Source of the DNA: Immersiella caudata
Lineage: Eukaryota > Ascomycota > Sordariomycetes > Sordariales > Lasiosphaeriaceae
Direction of reading: 5' to 3'
DNA length: 64,000 nt
Assembly: GCA_030512335.1 (NCBI GenBank)
Contig: JAULSU010000005.1
Location: 1,240,001 to 1,304,000 of the forward strand
Part shown: positions 54,133 to 64,000 of the stretch, piece by piece
How the letters are laid out: each line of letters opens with the position of its first letter
How positions within the stretch are numbered: position 1 is the first letter of the stretch
The notes under the pieces: generated by a model
Seen by the model: only the letters and a program-made list of their open reading frames with translations
What the model was told of the DNA's origin: nothing
Database searches by the model: none
Made by a program: the position numbers and the translations under genes

Positions 54133-56451
54133 TCAATAACCCCCATGTAAGCTGGAAGAACCGCTGCTAATGTCGGTGTATCGTCTCTTTGCCGGTCGTT
54201 CCGCGTCCCTTATCTTTGCCTCTACATGTTCCAACAGACCCGGCTGCACGCAGGCGGGGTCCACCAACTCCGTCAAGACGTTGCAGAGCAGTCGGACCGT
54301 CTTGACGTGGCCCTGTGTGTCGCTCCTATCGGTTTCCAGCATCCACAGATAAGCTTCGATGGCTTTCGTAATTCCGCATTCGAAGAGCACCCCGGTCTGC
54401 AGAAAGGAATCGTGCGCCCGCCCGGCCAACTGCTGCGCATCCCTTACCGCGTTGGCGATCTCGTTTGCCGAACGCTGGCATCTTGCGTTGGTCTCAGCCG
54501 TCAGCGCCGCCGACATGCCTTCCTTGCCGAGCTTGGCCACTGCCGTCTGATGTAAGCAGAGCTCGACCGCCGCCAGATTGATCCGCAACGCAATCAGGCC
54601 GGGACTTGCGCATGCCCCATGGATGGCAATGAGCGGGTCAAAGATTTCCTTTTGACATCGTGAAAGCAATCGATCAGTTGCGTAATATCGATCCCAGAAT
54701 GGCAGTGTTGGGTCCTGGAGCGCCTGCTGAAGGGGGGCCGCGAAGCGTCTGCACAGTCCCATCGTCGTAATAAAGGCTGCAAAAGGTGAGAGGGTCACGC
54801 CTCGGGAGTGGTCAAAGACGTCATCAACTGTTGGTGCATCGGTCCGGATAGTGATATCTTGGAGCTCTCCATGACACGGCAGGGGGTTTGAGGCCTTGGC
54901 AAGAAGCACACGTGATATTAGCCGTCTGAGGAACCAAGCAGGACAAAGTAACCTCACTTCCGCCGTTCTGGTTCCCAATATCGGTAGGGAAGATTGGGAA
55001 ATGCTGTGGAACTCACCTGCGGTCCATCAAAAGTGGGGGAAATGCTTATTCTCACCGCTGCAGATCCGTCAAGAAGGTACAACAGCCAAAATGTACGTCG
55101 TCGTTCTTCAACATCAGCGGGACTTGGCGGCCTATCAGTCGGCGGAAGCAAAAAAAGCCTCCTGTGACTGGCATCGCCCAAGGGGTCGTCCAGTCCGTCG
55201 GGACACATCATGCGCGCCAATCTTGTAGCACGCCCAAGCGTCATCCACGCCCGCGCAAGGTTCGGTTTGCGTAGCTCATAGAATCCAAGCAGCACATATG
55301 CCTGCAACGTATTGATGTCGGCCAGAACCAGCCCGTTGTCCTGTCTTTCACAACTTTCCACTAAGTTGCGTGCATGGTGGTAGCACGCATCAAATGCGTA
55401 CCCATCCTCTGGTGCTACCAGCGCACCAAGCGTTGCAATAGCATGTGAGAGAGCCTGGACTTGGATCGACTGAGGTTCGGCTTCTAGTTCTTCCTGGAAT
55501 CTGGCGCGGTTGACGATGGGGAGAATGGGATGAAACACTTCGAAATAGACGGCATGTCTAAGACCTTGTTAGCCAAACACAAGACTGGGCAACTTTGGGG
55601 CCTACTGACAGTTTGGGGAAGAGCGTTGCCGAAAGTTTGGACGTGATGTCGCCGTCACTGTCGCTGTAGACAGAACCGGAGAACTCGTCGAAAAGTGGGT
55701 CGAACCCAACGGCTGTTGTGGTTGCCGAACCGAGCAACGAGAAGTCCGCTCTGCCGCTGGTATCCAGGGTCCCAAACGCACTGGCGCTCCCTTCGCTTAC
55801 TCGGGCCGTCCTGTTGGCGACGGAGTTAGCTATCCGCTGGGCAATAAAGCGTAGGGAAGTCGGCCATCATACCAGTCAATGCTGCCGCGCTGTGAAGCCC
55901 CTGGCGCTGGCGGTACCGGGGGTTGGTGCAGCGGTGCACTTGGCTGTGTGGTGGGCGGCGCTGGTAGAAATGTTGTGTCGGGCCATGCGCCAGTGCTGAA
56001 CGGGGGCATGTTGACCGGCGGCGTGGCCATTGCCAGTTGAGCTTCGGCATGCTCTGCAGCGTGACGGGTCAGTAAAGCGTCCGGCCCTCGCACCAGAGGT
56101 TCTCACAACAAAAGGGGCCATCTCCATCGCGTCGACAAGGGACAGGGAGCGCTGCGAGTAGTACCCACCGAGTCGACCATGAAGGGCGATGAGAATTCGA
56201 GAGAGCTCCGATTTGGACAGGGCGTGCTTCGAAGGGCTCGAGTAGTGGCAGCTCCCGTCGATCTTGGCGCAACGTCCGCATTTCGGCTGCCGGCGATCAC
56301 ATCGTACTTTTCTTTCCCGGCACGGGTTGCACGCCAGTCGCTTCAAGTTCGCATTGGCCGATGCATCGGCGTGTCCACCGTCGCGGTCGTTCATAGCGAT
56401 GCCGTTGGTATACCCCTGGATGACGGCCGTGTTTGCGGGATCGAGAGGCAT
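54133..56451 (-). CDS. Zn2Cys6 transcription factor, candidate cluster regulator
   Basis: Five exons (56451-56094, 56053-55873, 55810-55610, 55557-55017, 54894-54133) keep phase throughout and give 680 aa. The zinc cluster LACNPCRERKVRCDRRQPKCGRCAKIDGSC has all six cysteines. The linker is Pro/Thr/Ala-rich. The middle homology region: LHAVYFEVFHPILPIVNRARF, HAIATLGALVAP, LQAYVLLGFYELRKPNLARAWMTLGRATRLARMM and EERRRTFWLLYLLDGSAAVR. The first intron is only 40 nt. The terminal exon carries KTVRLLCNVLTELVDP and basic RPAKRRYTD. Position amid oxidoreductase and PKS genes makes a pathway-specific regulator likely (inference). Its sites should be paired CGG/CCG triplets, see 59548-59562. Confidence 0.85.
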
Positions 56452-57586
56452 GGCCAAGAAGTTAGCATACCTTGGGATGACAGAAAGGACTAGCGTCAAG
56501 ACAGCGCAATTAATATGAGGAAAAACAAAGCCCACCTGGAAACGGGCCCGGGCGCTCACCGTTGCAAGGGATCGGGTAATGTACCTAGCCAGGCCAGCGC
56601 GCAGGCGAGACATAAGCGCCGAGCTGGCATGGGCTGCTGTCTGGTATCCGGCAGCCTCATCTGTTGGCGGCCTAGGATTTGACCTGGAAGCTCATACGTC
56701 TGGGTGAATCGGCAGCTTTGGTGCTAGATCTCATCTCCAGAATAGGCCGCTGAGGCAGTTCGTAATCCTGGCGCGCTTCAGCCCTCCTGCAGTGCTTCGC
56801 ACGGCATGTGGGGCCTCTACCAGAAATTCCCAACGACGTTACACTTCGAGATTACTTAGCCCTGCGAGCTCGCGGCTCAGCGGGAGCGTTAAGGTGGGCG
56901 CGTGCCACGTACTGTGTAACTGGTATGGTGGGCTGGAGCTCCCCCCCCCCCCCAGGTGCGATGGCGGGGCACGAACGCGCGCAGTCCAGTGCGACTTTGG
57001 CTCGACCAGGCAGGTTCGGCTCAATTCCCCCGAGTCGTGGTCGACGCCCCCAACGATGAAGCCCCTCCCGCTTTCGACATCATGACATAATGATGACAGT
57101 GAGTTGAGATAAAGTATGGCAGTGGCGTTGAGGCTAGATAAGGTGCCATGCGCCGTGGTGCCGTGGCGCCGTGGAAGATCTGGGGTGTGTTCTGGTCGTT
57201 TCCAGCAATGCACATTTTGTGGACGAAACATTTGGAATACGGCTGGCAATTCACCCAATGACGGGCCGCAACCGGAGCTGGGACCTCCCGACAGAAGTTA
57301 CCAAACAAGGAAGGTACACAACGACCTAGCACCACCTCAGCTCCCCTCTGCTGTTGGTGCCTCAGGCGATGCAGATGGATTAAACTTCGTGGCAGAAAAT
57401 CCCAACCGATACACAAATGCACGGCCGCGGCAAAAAACGGGAAGCAGATAAAGTACCCGTCAGAATTTACAAGTGGGATAGCACAGCCCTGCGAATGTCT
57501 CAATTCGGAGTCCGGAATGTGTCACCGGCATTCCAAGCTCACGTTATTCTGCGTGCCGCGTAGGAACATGAAGGAGGGATTGAGCC
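56452..57586. other. Long spacer
   Basis: About 1.1 kb upstream of the regulator and downstream of the FMO-like gene. Contains a run of C at about 56941-56954. No gene or RNA recognised. Confidence 0.5.
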
Positions 57587-59376
57587 CTATCCACTACCAA
57601 CGCTCGCCTGCGCTGCCATCAGCCCCCTGATCTGCACGCGACGGAACTCGTCCACAAGTCCGAAGTAATCCTTCGGGTACACGGGGCGGAACAACTCCAT
57701 CAGCCAGCAGCGCTTGCCCGTCATGTCGATGCCCAGATCGGCCAACAACATGTCAATGTAAGACAAAAAGTCGTATATGGCGTAAGCATGCTTTTGGCCT
57801 TGAACCATGTACCGCTTTCTCGACCACACACTCCACCGAGCAACTTCTCGCTCCATTTCGGGCTGAGGCGGGAGGTCGTGCAGACCGAGCAGGAAGGTGA
57901 CGCCCCACAGGGCCTGCGCCTCGGACACTAACGGCGTGTAAATCGAATGGATGAAGCCGGGGAAATAAACCGACCGGTCGCCCTGCGCCGCAAGCCGGGG
58001 TGCTACAAGCCGTCGATAGTGCCGACTGGGTCCTTCCTTGTTGGTTCCGCACTCGCTCTTGCCCCACGGCCTTGGCAGGGGTGGCTTCTGAATGGCGGGC
58101 AAAACGGCATCGACCTCACCAGCAGCAGCACTTTCCATGGTCGCCCACTTTGCCCGCTCCCTCGAGTCAGGGTCCGGCGCGAGACCGCACAGCCGCTGCA
58201 GGTCGGCGTCAAACGGCTGGTAAGACCTGTCGAATCCAGTGCAGAGCACCACGCAGTCGGTCCGGAACCGCGTGCCATCGAGAAGCGACACCGTGTTGTG
58301 CTCCCCCAGCATCGAGATCTCGGTTCGGTGGACGGTGCAATCCCCCGCGTGGAACACCTTCCAGAAGTTAGGCACGCTGGCGGCTCCAAGCCCCGCGTTG
58401 GCCCAAAAGATTCCATTCCCGTAGGGCAGCGGCCGTAGCTTCATCGCATTGGTCGACTTGGAGTAGCCGGCATGCAGCTCGGCGATGGAGTTGAGTGCAC
58501 CCCAAAAGGTCCTCGTCACCGCCTGGCCGACGATGGTGTGGTGTAGGAACTGAAACAGCGGCCCGCGGGTGCGCTGCATGATGCTGGATCCGAGTGCGCC
58601 TACCATCCGCGTCGCAACGGCATCCATGGTATTGACGAGCCCGAAAATGGTTGGCGGCATAAGGGCGAGCGGTCCGGATCCTTCTTTGCGGATGATCCAG
58701 TTGACCTGTTTACCGGCTTTCAGGAGAAGAAACACAGTGTCGTACGCCGATTTCGCTGCTCCTACCACGGTGACGGTCTCGATTTTGTCGAGGATGCTTA
58801 GAAGCCGTGTCCCCGTCTCCGAGGAGTGGATCACTGGCGCGTCGAATCCAGGATCCCGTGGATACGATGGGATTACCGGGTGAGATGTCGCCCCGGATGC
58901 GTAGATAAGCTTTGTGCACTCGATCGGTGGGTTTCCCTGGATCTCCAATCTCCATCCGGCACCGTCCGGAAGCCGTTCCACCTTTACCACCTTTGTTCGG
59001 AGTCGGGTTCGCTTGGTGAGACCGTGGTCGGCAGCGAAATCCTGGAGGTAGCGGTTGATGGTCTCCCCCGAGATGTAGCCGTCGTCTGTGATTCCTTCTT
59101 TTCTCATCGGGTAGAATGAGTACTCGAACTGGCCGTACTTGATCTGCGCGTAGAGATTAGGGTAAATCTTCTCGTTGCTCCAGACACCGCCAATTGACTC
59201 TTGTTCGTCCAAGAGGACCAAGTTTGCCGTGGGGACAAATTCCAGATACGTCTTGGCGCCGATGAGGCCATTCCAGCCTGCAGACTGTTAACCTTTCACC
59301 ACGACATCTCATGAGCAGATATAGGGTCAATCTAACCTGTGCCAACGACAACCACATCGAACTTCTCTGTTGCCAT
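57587..59376 (-). CDS. FMO-like flavin monooxygenase
   Basis: Two exons (59376-59337, 59277-57587), 576 aa. The tiny first exon supplies the start of the Rossmann fold: MATEKFDVVVVGTGWNGLIG, then LVLLDEQESIGGVW. YPNLYAQIKYGQFEYSF is typical of fungal FMO-like enzymes. The NADP-binding loop is TVTVVGAAKSAYDTVFLL. DCVVLCTGFDRSYQPF is the ATGY-like motif. The C-terminal third is conserved-looking (YFPGFIHSIYTPLVSEAQALWG). No strict Baeyer-Villiger fingerprint (FxGxxxHxxxW) was seen, so hydroxylation, N- or S-oxidation and Baeyer-Villiger chemistry are all open. Divergent with the membrane cyclase-like gene across a 404-bp promoter, so the two are probably co-regulated. Confidence 0.88.
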
Positions 59377-59780
59377 GGCGGCTTTCTCGGGAGCGAAGAT
59401 GACGGTAGACAGAAGAGGGACTCAAGGAATTGAAGATCTCACGATACCCATGTCTCAATGTTTTCCGCGGTCTTTAAAGTGATATCTGGTGTTTTCGCTG
59501 GCGTGTAAGACGGTCTGGAGCGCCAAGGCCGGGGCGGACCGCAACCCCCGAACATTGTTCGGCGAGACGGGGCATGACTGGGAGCACAAAGCATTGTGGA
59601 AAACACAAGAGAGGTTCCCACACGTGATGGGTCACTAGTTGTGCCACTTTGGATAGAATAGAATATCCGGTGCCGACACCTCAGTGCCAATTTTGTGCGG
59701 GGGAAGACGGTGCAGGCAGCACACCTTACCCCTCCTGACTTACACCACACGATTCGCCAACAACCACCTACCGCAGCAAA
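59377..59780. promoter_or_regulatory. Bidirectional promoter of FMO and membrane protein genes
   Basis: 404 bp between two divergent cluster genes; the only candidate for shared control of both. Contains the 15-nt palindrome at 59548-59562, almost in the middle. Confidence 0.6.
59548..59562. promoter_or_regulatory. Perfect palindrome CCGAACATTGTTCGG
   Basis: Seven-base arms CCGAACA and TGTTCGG around one central T. It is CCG-N9-CGG, an arrangement of triplets recognised by dimeric Zn2Cys6 factors (family knowledge). Candidate operator for the regulator at 54133-56451 (inference). Confidence 0.6.
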
Positions 59781-60882
59781 ATGACATACCTCCAAGTCCA
59801 AAAATCCATCCTCATCGGCCTTTCCGTGCTCGGATTCTACCTAGTATGGGGAGTCATGTACCAAAACGGGTCCTTCGACCTCATGATCCGCACAGCGTGG
59901 ACAGCAACCTACGAAGACGGACGCTACCTGAGGAAGAGCTACACCGGAATCTTTGCCCTTGACTTTCCCGTCCGTGTTCTTGTTGTGTTCTTTGATGGCT
60001 TGCTCGGCACCAACGACCCAGCGCCGTACTTGATGCTCGTCGAGCTGGTTGCGACGCTGTTGGTCATAAATGTCATGACTTTGGTTGAGGGGAGCCGTGG
60101 GAAGGCCTCGAAGGCGCTGCGCTTGTGGGTTTTTCCCTTTCCTACGTTCAACCCAGAGAGGCACTAAACAAAGTGTCAGCCCGGCGCTATGGCAATACGG
60201 CTGGAATTGCGCCGGCGTCGCCGTATTCCTCCCCGTCTGGGTGCTTTTGTATCTCGGACAGGGGCTGGCGGGAACCTCAGGGCTGCCCCTGAATGTTTCC
60301 ACCGCTCTACCAACAACGACGCTTTGGTTGATGGCGTCCACAACGCCCTTGCTGGTACCAGCACTGTTGGAAGCGACACCTGCGCAGATTCACATTGGAA
60401 TCATCTGCTTTTTTCTCACGCCTCCGCTTTATGCCATCGCTCAGAGCATCGGTCGCTCCATCAACGCGGCTGGTGCCGGCTCGAAGAAGCCCATCGAGTT
60501 GTCATACAAGCTCGCGGGCATTGTCTCAGCGATGCTTCACTACTTGGTGCTGTACCGCATCTTTTGTGGCGAAGAAAAGTACGGTTTATCACTGGGGAGC
60601 GTCTACCTCCCAAGTCCGTCGGCTGTGCAGCCGCCAGTGTTGCTGACCGAGGGTGCGCTGTTGTTCATTCAGTACGACTATCATGTCACGGGGGTGGTTA
60701 TCGTTTTGCTCGGTGTGCAGTTGACCTCTGTCAGAGCAGGGGCGTCGGGATGGCTGAATCAGATAGGGGTGTTCGGATTTCTGTTTGTGGTTGCTGGGCC
60801 GGGGGCGGGCTTGGCGTATGCGTTGTTCTGCAAGGAGCGGCGGATAGGGGAGGGCACGCTGGGGCAGAACAAGCGGTTATAG
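59781..60882 (+). CDS. Polytopic membrane protein, possible AscF-like cyclase
   Basis: Two exons (59781-60124, 60174-60882), 49-nt intron with branch CACTAAAC; 350 aa. About eight hydrophobic helices (ILIGLSVLGFYLVWGVMYQ, LMLVELVATLLVINVMTLV, CAGVAVFLPVWVLLYL, LWLMASTTPLLVPALL, IHIGIICFFLTPPLYAIAQ, GIVSAMLHYLVLY, HVTGVVIVLLGVQLTSV, VFGFLFVVAGPGAGLAYALF) with few charged residues between. Conserved-looking acidic sites: ALDFPVRVLVVFFDGLLGTNDPAPY. Size and topology resemble fungal cluster membrane proteins such as the terpene cyclase AscF, longer than the 240-aa Pyr4/PaxB type. The cyclase role is inference; a transporter-like or unknown membrane function is possible. Confidence 0.7.
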
Positions 60883-61005
60883 GAGGAGGCGTTGGTTGGA
60901 GCAAAGAGGTAGAAATTGCATTCAGATTGCTTGTAGCAGTTGTAGTATCAATCCTTCTTCCTCTTCAACATATCCAGCTGTTTTCAAGTTGCTCCGAGGT
61001 CAATC

Positions 61006-61335
61006 TCACTGTCCCCCCTTTCCAGCTTCCTCGATGACCCAAACTTTGGGCTTCTGCTTGGCATAGTTCGCCGTATCCTCCTCAATCCACTTTGCCACGG
61101 GCTTGAAAGACTCGGTAGCATACGTAGCCCAGATGTCCTCCACCTTGTCAAACTCGGCAAAGGTCATGATCTCGTAGGGGTCCGCCATGCCGGGGGCGGG
61201 CGACGCCTTGACCACTCTCCAACTCCTGCAGAGGGGCTGAAAGAGGGAAAAAGCTTTGGGCATGTGGACGTTGACGTAGTAGTCCAGGTCGACTTCGGCG
61301 CCTTGTTCGTAGGCTGTGACAAGGATGGCGGGCAT
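61006..61335 (-). CDS. EthD-like dimeric alpha-beta barrel protein
   Basis: Single exon, 109 aa from MPAILVTAYEQG, the usual start for this family; a longer start at 61530 exists but adds unrelated sequence. LDYYVNVHMPKAFSLFQPLCRSWRVVKASPAP is the EthD/ABM-type pattern (aromatic-x6-HMP). The C-terminus is EIMTFAEFDKVEDIWATYATESFKPVAKWIEEDTANY. Such small proteins appear beside fungal PKS genes as cyclases, decarboxylases or monooxygenases. Divergent from the PKS. Function in this pathway unknown. Confidence 0.85.
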   Translation of the reverse strand: MPAILVTAYEQGAEVDLDYYVNVHMPKAFSLFQPLCRSWRVVKASPAPGMADPYEIMTFAEFDKVEDIWATYATESFKPVAKWIEEDTANYAKQKPKVWVIEEAGKGGQ

Positions 61336-61996
61336 GGTTGCTTGCGATGTAGGGTTGACGGGAGATTCCGGATCGCGGGTGGAAATGCGTGGGGTGATGT
61401 TGACAGATTCGTCGTGGGCGTGGAGGCTGTTGTCTCCAAGGTAGAGAATCACCCAACCTCCTGAAAAGTCGCCATTATCGCGGGTCCGAGTAGATGTCTT
61501 GCGGGGTAATAATGGGAGTGCGCGGACCATGTTCGTTTCCGCTCGGAGGCTGACGCGAGGAGCCGAGTGCTGCGTGTATCCCGCGCTGACCCACCGTCAG
61601 CGAGGTCTGGCCCGGTCGTCCCTCGCCATAAGCGGGAGCCGTCGATAGGGACGATCGGGGGCTCGGAATTGCTGTCCCGAGCTCTGATCCAAAGCACTGC
61701 GGACTCGGCGGGCCGAGCCTACGCGGACCTCAGCCTTGCAGACGGGACGACGACTCGTAGTTGAGGCAAGGCAACGCAAGCATGTAGCCCGGCATCAAAA
61801 TTGCGTGAACAAGGCTGCATTTGGAATGATAAGCAAAATCTCCATAAAGTCAACTTGAACTCAAGAATGAAAAGAGAGGAGGATACCTCCATCACCGACC
61901 CGGATCAGATCAGGCCATATCTCATACGACTCGACCCAAGTCTTCCAACTTCCATCCAATTGATAACTGATCCCCTGGAAATAATCAGCTGGAACG
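61336..61996. promoter_or_regulatory. Divergent EthD/PKS promoter
   Basis: 660 bp between EthD-like and PKS genes. Contains a GC-rich inverted repeat CTCGG-CGGG-CCGAG at 61704-61717 (CGG-N4-CCG). No TATA box stood out close to the PKS start. Confidence 0.45.
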
Positions 61997-64000
61997 ATGC
62001 CGGGTCTGCTGAAGCTCACCAGCTCCGGGGCTACCTCATCCCAGGACAGCGGCTCCGACCTGGGACACGAAGATGGGCCCCTTGTTGACGAATACCCCGC
62101 TGCCTCGTTTCCGGACTACTCTGAGAAGCCGTTGAGCGAGCAGTTGGAGCCCATTGCAGTGGTTGGAATGGGTGAGTCAAGCTGAATTTTTTTTGTGGAA
62201 GGAGCAAGTGCAGCGTCGAAGTGGACCCACCCATTAAATTTCTGCCATTGCGCGGGAGACGTTTAGGATTTTCTCCTCGCACTTCATCACACTGCGCAAT
62301 GCTAACCGAGTCCAGGATGTCGGCTTCCCGGAGATGTCGACACGCCGGCCAAGTTCTGGGACATGATGTTGAACAAGAAGACAGGCAACACGCCCAAGGT
62401 GCCTGCCTCGCGTTTCAACATCGACGCACACATCCACAAGAACAACGATCGGCCTGGCAGCTTTGGCGTCCTGGGGGGATATTTCCTGAACGAGGACCTC
62501 GCCAATTTTGACCCTTCCTTTTTCGGTATTACCCCTATCGAGGCCTTGTGGATGGACCCCCAACAGAGAAAACTCCTCGAGGTTGTCTACGAAGCGCTAG
62601 AGTCTGGTGGTATCACATTGGACGCTATCTCGGGAACCCGCACAGCTGTGTTTGCCGCCAGTTTCACTGCCGATTGGCAGCAAATGTATGTGGGATTGCA
62701 TCTGTCATCTTTCCGCTTCACCCTCTCCCCCTGTTGGCTCAGGACTACGAGGGGTCATCCTCCAGTCCGAACAGGAGTCTCCTGAAAGGAGGTAGAGATC
62801 TAACATGTATCACCAGGTCGTTCAAAGACCCCTCGTTTCGACACAGTCTGTCAGCGACTGGCGTTGACCCAGGCATCATCAGCAACCGCATCAGTCACGT
62901 CTTCAACCTCAAGGGTCCTTCGATCGTATGCAACACTGCATGCAGTTCTTCGGTATACGCGCTGCACAACGCGTGCAATGCGTTGCGAAACAAAGAGTGC
63001 GAGGGCGCCATCGTTGGAGGTGTCAACCTCATCATTACGGTCGATCAGCACATGAATACCGCCAAACTTGGCGTGCTCTCACCCACTTCAACATGCCATA
63101 CGTTTGACGAGAGTGCTGACGGATACGGCCGCGCTGATGCCGTGGGCGCCGTGTACCTCAAGCGTCTATCTGATGCCATCCGCGACGGTGACCCAATCCG
63201 GGGCGTCATCCGCGCGAGCGCCACCAATAACAACGGCAAGGTTGCTGGTGTTGGCATCACGCATCCGAACCGAGAAGGCCAGGCCGCTGTCATCAGCCAT
63301 GCCTACAAGCGGGGGGGTGATCTCGATCCTCGACTGACCGGATACTTTGAGTGCCACGGCACCGGCACCGCGATCGGCGATCCTCTCGAAGTTCACGCTC
63401 TCGCCTTGGCGATGAACCAGCAGCGAACGCCAGACGACGACCCGCTCTTCATCGGCGCAGTCAAGACAAATATCGGCCATTCTGAAGCCGCCAGCGGTCT
63501 TTCTGCGCTCATCAAGGCCGTCCTGATCGCCGAGCGGGGCATCATCCCGCCAACCAGGGGCATCATCAACCCCAACCCAAAGATCAGGTGGGATGAGTGG
63601 AAGGTCAAGGCTGTGACTGAACCCGTCCCCTTCCCCAAGCACCTCCCTGTCCGACGTGTCTCGGTGAACAGCTTCGGCTACGGAGGGACCAATGCCCATG
63701 TTGTCGTTGAGGCAGCCGAGTCCATGGTTCTGGCGCGGGACGCCCAGCCGTACCGGTTCGCCCAGGGCTCAGGCAAGCAATTTGCGCCCAGACGGGCCAT
63801 GCACCGCAAGCGACCCTTCCTTCTCCCGTTCTCAGCACATGACAAGGCCACGCTCAAGAGGAATATTGATGCGCACGGCCAGGTTGCCAGCAAGTACAAT
63901 CTCCTCGACTTGTCTTACACACTCTTGACTCGGCGCACCAAGTTCCCCAGCGCAGCCTTCGCGGTAGCCAGCCATGGCAACTTGGACAGCGTCTTCGGCA
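61997..64000 (+). CDS. Type I iterative polyketide synthase (partial, 5' end)
   Basis: Exons 61997-62171, 62316-62685 and 62817 to beyond the window end. An N-terminal leader of about 45 residues, then the ketosynthase domain: EQLEPIAVVGMGCRLPGDV, SRFNIDAHIH, GITPIEALWMDPQQRKLLE. Active-site Cys in GPSIVCNTACSSSVYAL, first His in CHGTGTAIGDPLE, second His in VKTNIGHSEAASGL. FGYGGTNAHVV closes the domain. The linker toward the acyltransferase begins (PFLLPFSAHDKATLKRNID). The KS sequence style fits the reducing-type fungal clade (inference); the domains that would prove it (DH, ER, KR) lie outside the window. No premature stop in the visible 2 kb. Confidence 0.93.

Noticed and set aside
61336..61530. 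Extended EthD protein from ATG 61530
   Set aside because: The family starts at MPAILV-type sequence; the extra 65 residues look like untranslated leader.

Overview
The window comes from a filamentous ascomycete (Pezizomycotina, most likely Sordariomycetes or a close relative). The genes carry short 40-140-nt introns with fungal branch-point sequences. They encode fungal-restricted families: Zn2Cys6 regulators, HET heterokaryon-incompatibility domains, a Clr5-ankyrin protein, an NPP1/NLP-like protein and a type I polyketide synthase. Coordinates of spliced genes were worked out by joining frames at plausible GT-AG (once GC-AG) junctions and checking phase; none has transcript support.

Left part (1-34 kb): a gene-poor, decayed accessory region. 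It holds a bZIP regulator with an AT-hook (148-1036) and a Zn2Cys6 regulator with a long glycine codon repeat (1422-3919). It also holds an unusual concentration of allorecognition or immunity-type genes in different states of decay: a disrupted HET gene (4200-6745), an intact HET gene (9125-11238), a HET gene stopped by one nonsense codon (12462-14174), a nucleoside-phosphorylase/ankyrin remnant (14776-15578) and a Clr5-ankyrin gene broken by one stop and three homopolymer frameshifts (24757-28252). Between them sit probable secreted proteins: an NLP-like protein, a cysteine-rich small protein, a GPI-anchor-type protein, a protein with sequon-bearing repeats, and a BBE-type FAD oxidase. Further right are an F-box gene, a decayed molybdopterin-oxidoreductase/MoeA-type fusion and a small tail-anchored protein.

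Right part (34-64 kb): a dense run of oxidoreductase, transport and regulatory genes that ends in a polyketide synthase running off the window. It has the content of a biosynthetic gene cluster. In order: Old Yellow Enzyme-type reductase, zinc alcohol dehydrogenase, GMC oxidoreductase, MFS efflux transporter, PaxM-like FAD monooxygenase, DUF3237 protein, DUF4188/ABM-type monooxygenase, Zn2Cys6 regulator, FMO-like monooxygenase, polytopic membrane protein of the size of AscF-type terpene cyclases, EthD-like protein and PKS. Three of the gene pairs are divergent and share promoters. One of these promoters contains a perfect 15-nt CCG/CGG palindrome. An FAD epoxidase-like enzyme next to a possible membrane cyclase and a PKS would suit a meroterpenoid pathway, but no prenyltransferase is visible, so the product is unknown. 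A tRNA-Ser(GCT) gene with an intron lies inside this run.

A complete, apparently very young Ty1/copia retrotransposon (37728-43321) splits this run. It has identical 144-bp LTRs, a 5-bp target duplication and intact gag and pol, and it sits just upstream of the GMC oxidoreductase promoter. Its gag and pol are in one frame, separated only by a UGA followed by CUA, the classic leaky-stop context.
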